Positions 6,101 through 8,865 of a stretch of 8,865 nt of DNA are shown here, one piece after another. This stretch comes from an uncultured Lachnospiraceae bacterium. GTDB lineage: Bacteria; Bacillota_A; Clostridia; Lachnospirales; Lachnospiraceae. The notes under the pieces were generated by a model. That model searched no databases and was not told where the DNA came from. It was given only the letters and a program-made list of their open reading frames with translations. The translations under genes were made by a program, and so were the position numbers. The DNA lies in NCBI GenBank assembly GCA_902795835.1, contig CADBNA010000171.1, positions 1 to 8,865 of the forward strand. The letters run 5' to 3'. Numbering within the stretch: the stretch's first letter is position 1; each line of letters starts with the position of its first letter.

Positions 6101-6883
6101 CAGGACTATTTTGTTCTGCGCAGCCCGGACGGCACGCCCCTGTCCGTTCCGGATGCGGGCGGCGCTCTGATCAGCAAGAGCATAGCAGAGCGATATGGCC
6201 TTGCCCCCGGCGATACCCTGACACTTCGCAATGAAGACATGAAAACCATGAATGTTGCCATCTGCGGCGTGTTTGAGAACTATGTATATAATTTTGTGAT
6301 CATTTCCTCTGACACGCTGGCGGAAACAAAGGAAAATGTACAGGCAAACGGCGCATACGTCAATTTCCCGGAGGGTTCCGATATATATAAATGCCAGGCG
6401 GAACTGGCAAAATGCGAGCCGGTGACATCCGTCACGATTCTGAAAGAGCTCCGGGACAGACTGGCCAATATGATGTCTGCCCTCAATTATGTCGTGCTGC
6501 TTGTTATCGCAAGCGCGGCAGGTCTTGCGTTCATCGTGCTCTACAACCTGACCAACATTAATATTATCGAGAGGCTGCGCGAAATCGCAACGATTAAAGT
6601 ACTCGGGTTTTTCAAAAACGAAACGTCTGCTTACATTCTCCGGGAGAACCTGATCCTGACGGCACTCGGCACGGCAGCAGGTCTGGGCATGGGGATTGCC
6701 CTGCACCGGTTCGTGATGGCCCAGGTCAGGGTAGATTTGGTGTGTTTTCCGGTTAAAATCGCCCCATTGAGCTTTCTGTGGTCCATACTGCTGACATTCG
6801 GATTTACGGCCTTTGTGAACTTCGTGATGAGTTTCCGCCTGGAGAAGATCAACATGGCCGAGTCGCTGAAGTCGGTGGAATGA
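3164..6883 (+). CDS. FtsX-type ABC permease with giant extracellular coiled coil
   Basis: The product has 1239 residues. It is the membrane subunit for the preceding ATPase, 128 bases upstream. The ATG at 3164 follows GAGGA (3148-3152) at 11 bases. A basic N-terminus leads to a first transmembrane helix (about 25-45), then one huge outer region (46-710). Helices 2-4 follow at about 712-732, 758-788 and 806-828, helix 5 at 883-901, a second outer domain at 904-1105, and helices 6-8 at 1106-1128, 1161-1183 and 1201-1223. Both FtsX cores carry the family motif: EEQRSQIGVLKGLG (737-750) and ERLREIATIKVLGF (1136-1149). This 4+4 helix plan is that of type VII ABC systems, which transmit force across the membrane rather than move solutes through a channel. 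The outer region holds a MacB-like part (46-230) and a coiled coil (about 240-685). Most relatives are shorter. Substrate and partner are unknown; export of lipids or peptides, or control of a wall enzyme, are all possible. Confidence 0.93.
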   Translation: MRHKRRKRNVLRLITVREIRKTLGRFLAIFAIVALGTGFFSGLRITTPVMVHTVDQFYRQYQLFDYRLVSTLGWNESEVEEIRRQDNVRAAEGAWQYDVIVENEEGDTAVFKAHSLTSSLNGIRLEEGEMPESDSECLLDSRNRMGCQIGDTIRLSGDNDEDTTEAFAGTEFTVTGFADSSLYANFERGTTSIGNGSVSGYLYLPAKAFVNDYYTEIYVKLDNDDEIYTEQYEQMLDEERTSWEDTAQEKADARYGRLYEEAETELADARTEYEEQKADGEKELTDAEEELADAETELSDAEQQLDDAEKELKTADKELRDGRKKLSESKKELEEARQKLSDAEQELDENGRKLDEAKEQLDATDLQLTQGEEELLLSKQQLDDAWAELEDKKALLDAAEAQLTAETGSLDAFLWNLDETDAFLAQQDGELEDARTRLASADASLQQTAQELAAGEKALTKQEEELEAAAAAGLLSPEEEQAARMQTAAARTEWEQGQAAYEAGLAEYQRSLGEYERGRAEWEAQRPVIEARLAEGRAAYDSLMDGRIAWEAGLAEYEAGLAAYEQGNAELIAGRAAWEEGLAEYNDGVEQYNAGYEEYEAGLLEYESGLEEYQKGEADLDQGSKDFEEGRTKYKENLEKYQEGLEEYREGLADYEEGKKEFDEEIADAEEKLADAEQELNDFEKPDTWLLERNTNIAYACFESDSQIVRQIAGVFPVFFLLVAALVCMTTMTRMVEEQRSQIGVLKGLGYSAWDIMKSFLIYAGTAAALGCLTGYAAGVVVFPAVIWYAAYQIMYIPITLRYLFDPVLLAGVMAASLACSLGTAYLSCRSAMRESAASLMRPRAPKAGKRIFLEYVPLIWNHLGFMRKVSLRNIFRYKKRLFMMVLGIGGCTALLLTGFGLKDSIAGFAGNQFDTIQIADAEVSWRNGEGTDVPEEILEKTAELGASCTAYVREPWDILTDRHVKSIDLIAVVQPDELQDYFVLRSPDGTPLSVPDAGGALISKSIAERYGLAPGDTLTLRNEDMKTMNVAICGVFENYVYNFVIISSDTLAETKENVQANGAYVNFPEGSDIYKCQAELAKCEPVTSVTILKELRDRLANMMSALNYVVLLVIASAAGLAFIVLYNLTNINIIERLREIATIKVLGFFKNETSAYILRENLILTALGTAAGLGMGIALHRFVMAQVRVDLVCFPVKIAPLSFLWSILLTFGFTAFVNFVMSFRLEKINMAESLKSVE
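3884..5218 (+). other. Coiled-coil hairpin domain of the permease
   Basis: This part encodes residues 241-685. Arm one has a leucine at every seventh residue from 284 to 466 without a break (27 leucines), in units such as SDAEQQL and TDAEEEL. A break at 467-480 (alanines, Gly473, then LLSPEEE) looks like a turn and a new helix cap. Arm two (494-683) uses another heptad, aromatic-x-x-Gly, for example WEAGLAE, YEAGLAA and YREGLAD, in perfect register from 550 to 683. Arm lengths are nearly equal and both ends lie next to membrane helices, which suits an antiparallel hairpin. The fold is inferred from the pattern. Confidence 0.75.
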
Positions 6884-6967
6884 GGCGGCTGATGAAAAAA
6901 GGAACGGAACCGGTGGCTTATGCAAGAGGTTACAGAACCTGTGGGTTATGAAAGAAAATAAGAAAAC
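6884..6967 (+). repeat. Three imperfect 28-bp tandem repeats before the nuclease
   Basis: Units start at 6884, 6912 and 6940, directly after the permease stop codon. The first and second agree at 20 of 28 positions, the second and third at 18 of 28. The best-conserved part is GAACC-n-GTGG-n-TTATG, matching at 14 of 16 positions between 6907-6922 and 6935-6950. The third unit contains the nuclease start codon, and the first contains the start of the leader ORF at the equivalent place. Confidence 0.65.
6892..6951 (+). CDS. Candidate 19-codon leader peptide coupled to the nuclease
   Basis: ATG 6892 follows GAGG (6882-6885), which lies over the permease stop codon, at six bases. The peptide reads MKKGTEPVAYARGYRTCGL and ends at TGA 6949-6951, which overlaps the nuclease start as ATGA. 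The nuclease has no well-placed ribosome site of its own, since AAGAGG (6924-6929) is 18 bases away. Stop-start coupling would explain how it is translated. The peptide may have no function of its own, and a chance ORF cannot be excluded. Confidence 0.45.
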   Translation: MKKGTEPVAYARGYRTCGL

Positions 6968-8060
6968 AGGAAACAGAAAGCGGCGCAGGAAAAAAACGGC
7001 GAGTGTTCTGCGGCCAGTGATTATCCTGATTCTGACAGTTGCTGCTGCTGCCGTCATTCTGTGGGCGCTCACGTGGCTGCAGCGGGACGCCGCGGGACCG
7101 CCATGGGAGGCAGTGCCGGGAATCGGACAGCTGTACGGACTGTTTCACCCGGATGCCTCCGGAGACGGAGCAGGCAGTTCGAAGGCCGAAACGTTCCGGG
7201 AACCATGGGAGGAGCTTCCTGTATACAGAGGAATCCCTTTTGTCCGCATCAGCGGTGACCGGCCGTTTTTTTCTGAAGAAGAGATTGAGGAGGTTTCCGG
7301 AAGCGATACTGTTCTTTCCGGAAACGGTACTGCACTATCCGAAAGCGGCACTGCATTTTCCGGAGGAGAGCCTGTTTTTCAGCCCCTGGATGAACGGGGG
7401 CGATGCGGGCCTGCCATGATGGTTGTGAGCGCGGAAACAATGCCTGCGGAAGAAAGAGAACCGATCAGCGACATTCAGCCGTCCGGGTGGATACAGGCGG
7501 AATATGGCAGCATCCATGGGGAATATCTGTATCATCGCTGCCACCTGATCGGCTATCAGCTCTGCGGTGTCAGCGCGGATGAGAGAAACCTGATCACCGG
7601 CACGCGGTATCTGAATATAACGGGAATGCAGCCCTGGGAAGACTGGGTGGCCGAGTATGTCTGCCGCACCGGGCACCATGTTCTGTACAGGGTTACACCG
7701 GTTTTCGAAGGACAGAATTTGGTGGCCGCCGGTGTCCTGCTCGAGGCGCTTGGGGTGGAAGACCCCACGTTTCATTTCTGTGTGTACTGCTTCAATGTGC
7801 AGCCCGGAATTCAGATTGATTACCGTACCGGGAAGAGCGCGGAAGAAACAGCAGCAGAAAGTAACGCGGAAGAAGCAAATCATTCTGCGCTGAGTGAAAT
7901 AACCCCGGTCTATATTCTGAATACCAATTCAGGAAAATTTCACAGACCGGAATGCGCGGCTGCGCAGGAAATCGCATGGAGGAACCGGATTGAGTGGATC
8001 CGGAGCCGGGAAGAAATCTGTGAACTGGGATACACACCCTGCGGGTTCTGTGACCCATAA
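6948..8060 (+). CDS. Membrane-anchored DNA/RNA non-specific endonuclease with C-terminal Cys/His module
   Basis: The product has 370 residues. A very basic N-terminus (GNRKRRRKK) and one hydrophobic helix (23-44) indicate a signal anchor with the rest outside the cell. Residues 85-290 match the Endonuclea_NS_2 type of beta-beta-alpha-metal nuclease, related to streptococcal EndA. The active-site segment is HRCHLIGYQL (196-205), with His199 as the expected general base. NLITGTRYLNITGMQPW (214-230) follows, with Asn223 the expected magnesium ligand. Arg-Cys-His replaces the Arg-Gly-His of EndA, a known family variant. Residues 116-143 are four 7-residue repeats, probably a flexible linker. The C-terminus (321-370) is a separate module with FHRPEC and CGFC; His332, Cys336, Cys365 and Cys368 could bind zinc as in Ada-like metal-binding domains. 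The likely job is cutting extracellular nucleic acid for nutrition, biofilm turnover or DNA uptake. The start is discussed under the leader peptide. Confidence 0.92.
   Translation: MKENKKTGNRKRRRKKTASVLRPVIILILTVAAAAVILWALTWLQRDAAGPPWEAVPGIGQLYGLFHPDASGDGAGSSKAETFREPWEELPVYRGIPFVRISGDRPFFSEEEIEEVSGSDTVLSGNGTALSESGTAFSGGEPVFQPLDERGRCGPAMMVVSAETMPAEEREPISDIQPSGWIQAEYGSIHGEYLYHRCHLIGYQLCGVSADERNLITGTRYLNITGMQPWEDWVAEYVCRTGHHVLYRVTPVFEGQNLVAAGVLLEALGVEDPTFHFCVYCFNVQPGIQIDYRTGKSAEETAAESNAEEANHSALSEITPVYILNTNSGKFHRPECAAAQEIAWRNRIEWIRSREEICELGYTPCGFCDP
7294..7377 (+). repeat. Four imperfect 21-bp repeats inside the nuclease gene
   Basis: Units start at 7294, 7315, 7336 and 7357, each opening T(T/A)TCCG(G/A)A. 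In protein they read VSGSDTV, LSGNGTA, LSESGTA and FSGGEPV (residues 116-143), a Ser/Gly/Thr-rich linker before the conserved nuclease core. The 21-bp unit keeps the reading frame, so copy number could change without breaking the gene. Confidence 0.8.
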
Positions 8061-8065
8061 AACAC

Positions 8066-8136
8066 GGATCAAAGGAGACAGTGAACCTGGTTCCCGGCTC
8101 CAGGCAGACAGAGGATGATTCCCTGATCCAAGGAGG
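8066..8136 (+). promoter_or_regulatory. Leader of the HD gene: echoed ribosome site and inverted repeats
   Basis: The 85-base gap between the nuclease and the HD gene holds two similar segments, GATCAAAGGAG (8067-8077) and GATCCAAGGAGG (8125-8136). Only the second is correctly placed, 9 bases before the ATG at 8146. GGATCA (8066-8071) and TGATCC (8124-8129) can pair around a small palindrome GAACCTGGTTC (8083-8093). No terminator or clear promoter is visible, so the HD gene is probably transcribed with the nuclease. Confidence 0.35.
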
Positions 8137-8145
8137 GCGAATACT

Positions 8146-8733
8146 ATGGATGAACGACTTGAAAAACAGCTGGCCTTTGCCCTGGAGATTGACAAAGAGA
8201 AAAATATCTTCCGGCAGACACATCTCTCAGGGCACGGAAGAAATGAAAATGATGCGGAGCATGCCTGGCACATGGCAGTGATGGCGTATCTGCTGCGGGA
8301 GTATGCCAATGAAGCGGTAGACATCACAAAGGTGATGCTGATGTGCCTGATTCACGATATTGTAGAGATTGATGCGGGGGATACCTATGCATACGATGAG
8401 GAGGGACTGAAAACCCAGAAGGCAAGGGAAGACGCCGCGAAGGAGCGGATCTTTTCCTTGCTTCCGGATGATCAGAAGGCGGAACTGACCGCACTCTTTG
8501 ATGAATTTGAGGAATACCGCACGCCGGAATCGAGATTTGCCCATTCCATGGACAATCTTCAGCCCCTCCTTCTGAACAACAGTAACGGAGGCAGTGACTG
8601 GAAGGAGCATCCGGTGACCGCCGAAAATGTATACGGGAGACAGAAGAAGACCCGGCTGGGATCTGAGAAACTGTATGAGGTCACAGACCGGATCATAAAA
8701 GAGAATATCCGGAGAGGAAGCCTGCCGGAATAA
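8146..8733 (+). CDS. HD-domain phosphohydrolase, YfbR-like 5'-nucleotidase family
   Basis: The product has 195 residues. ATG 8146 follows AGGAGG (8131-8136) at 9 bases. The protein is soluble, with no signal or membrane helix. The metal-binding HD signature is complete: His39 (AEHAWHMA), His70-Asp71 (LIHDIVEIDAGD) and Asp136 (HSMDNLQP), at positions very close to those of the Escherichia coli 5'-deoxynucleotidase YfbR. Glu74 and the nearby IDAGDTYAYD also fit the HD_3 type. Such enzymes remove phosphate from deoxynucleoside monophosphates using a divalent metal and help control nucleotide pools; close homologues in Clostridia are mostly untested, so substrate is inferred. It follows a secreted nuclease by 85 bases in the same direction. 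One enzyme releasing nucleotides outside and another dephosphorylating nucleotides inside is an attractive link, but no transporter for the products lies between them. Confidence 0.88.
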   Translation: MDERLEKQLAFALEIDKEKNIFRQTHLSGHGRNENDAEHAWHMAVMAYLLREYANEAVDITKVMLMCLIHDIVEIDAGDTYAYDEEGLKTQKAREDAAKERIFSLLPDDQKAELTALFDEFEEYRTPESRFAHSMDNLQPLLLNNSNGGSDWKEHPVTAENVYGRQKKTRLGSEKLYEVTDRIIKENIRRGSLPE

Positions 8734-8746
8734 ATGAAGGAAAGCA

Positions 8747-8799
8747 GGCTGCCGTACGCAGGATGCGCTTAGCGCAGCCTGGTGCGGCAGCCCCATTTT
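8747..8799 (+). terminator. Imperfect long hairpin after the HD gene, likely terminator
   Basis: GGCTGCCG (8747-8754) pairs with CGGCAGCC (8785-8792). Inside, CAGG (8759-8762) pairs with CCTG (8778-8781) and TGCGC (8764-8768) with GCGCA (8772-8776) around TTA, giving one stem of about 20 pairs with one bulge and one mismatch. The following CCATTTTG is a modest T tract. A second CGGCAGCC at 8811-8818, followed by TCTTTATT, offers an alternative right arm. Confidence 0.6.
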
Positions 8800-8835
8800 G
8801 AAGCACCTTGCGGCAGCCTCTTTATTAAGCGCCTT
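8784..8835 (+). repeat. Two 26-bp imperfect tandem repeats near the window end
   Basis: The units 8784-8809 and 8810-8835 both start GCGGCAGCC, contain AAGC and end CCTT, and agree at 21 of 26 positions. A degraded third copy may begin at 8836 (ACGGC). They duplicate the right arm of the terminator hairpin. The rest of the window to 8865 shows no recognisable gene. Confidence 0.6.
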
Positions 8836-8865
8836 ACGGCCGGTTTGCGGACAGCGGTTATGAAC

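Noticed and set aside
5624..7072. Long open frame of 482 codons on the minus strand, opposite the permease and nuclease start
   Set aside because: It lies opposite a well-supported FtsX permease. Its translation is rich in Cys, His, Gln and Arg with no recognisable domain, and it has no ribosome site or promoter. It is a shadow of codon bias.
8081..8281. 66-codon frame from GTG 8081 overlapping the start of the HD gene
   Set aside because: It overlaps the HD gene for over 130 bases in another frame, its ribosome site AAAGGAG is only 4 bases from the GTG, and the translation resembles a frame-shifted copy of the HD coding sequence.

Overview
The window reads as chromosomal DNA of a Gram-positive anaerobe of the Clostridia, most likely a Lachnospiraceae-type gut bacterium. 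This is inferred from strong AGGAGG-type ribosome sites, base composition a little above half G+C (judged by eye), terminators with T tails, and protein types common in that group: an SPFH protein with a ribbon-helix-helix partner, an FtsX-type permease with a giant coiled coil, and a membrane-anchored RCH-type nuclease with a C-terminal Cys/His module. Every supported gene is on the + strand. No rRNA, tRNA, CRISPR array, insertion sequence or phage gene was seen, and no stretch over 300 bases lacks a gene.

Layout. Bases 1-81 are the tail of a membrane protein. A near-consensus promoter with a built-in palindrome (95-123) drives a 55-residue helical protein (166-333), closed by a clear terminator (388-418). 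A second promoter (432-460), overlapped by two exact 11-bp tandem repeats, drives an SPFH membrane protein (518-1537) and an Arc-like ribbon-helix-helix protein (1621-1815). This unit ends at a long-stem terminator (1857-1915). Then follow a Dabb-domain protein (1982-2266), an ABC ATPase (2334-3035), its 1239-residue permease (3164-6883), a membrane-anchored DNA/RNA nuclease (6948-8060) and an HD-domain phosphohydrolase resembling YfbR (8146-8733). A structured, repeat-rich stretch closes the window.

How the genes may work together. The SPFH protein and the ribbon-helix-helix protein look like one autoregulated unit. The 11-bp repeat spacing matches the operator subsite spacing known for Arc, so the small protein is the natural candidate repressor. 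The ATPase and permease form a type VII (MacB/LolCDE/FtsEX-like) ABC system. The permease carries one outer insertion that appears to fold as a helical hairpin: 27 consecutive heptad leucines going out, a Gly/Ser-Pro turn, and an equally long returning arm of aromatic/glycine heptads. At about 30 nm this could reach across a Gram-positive wall. The nuclease behind it is also predicted to sit outside the membrane, and its start overlaps the stop of a 19-codon leader ORF (ATGA), suggesting translational coupling.

A recurring oddity is that the start region of several genes is echoed once or twice just upstream as imperfect tandem or direct repeats (starts at 1621, 2334, 3164 and 6948, and the ribosome site of 8146). 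The most interesting candidates are the wall-length hairpin permease and the SPFH/ribbon-helix-helix operator. Neither can be proved without structure prediction and database comparison.
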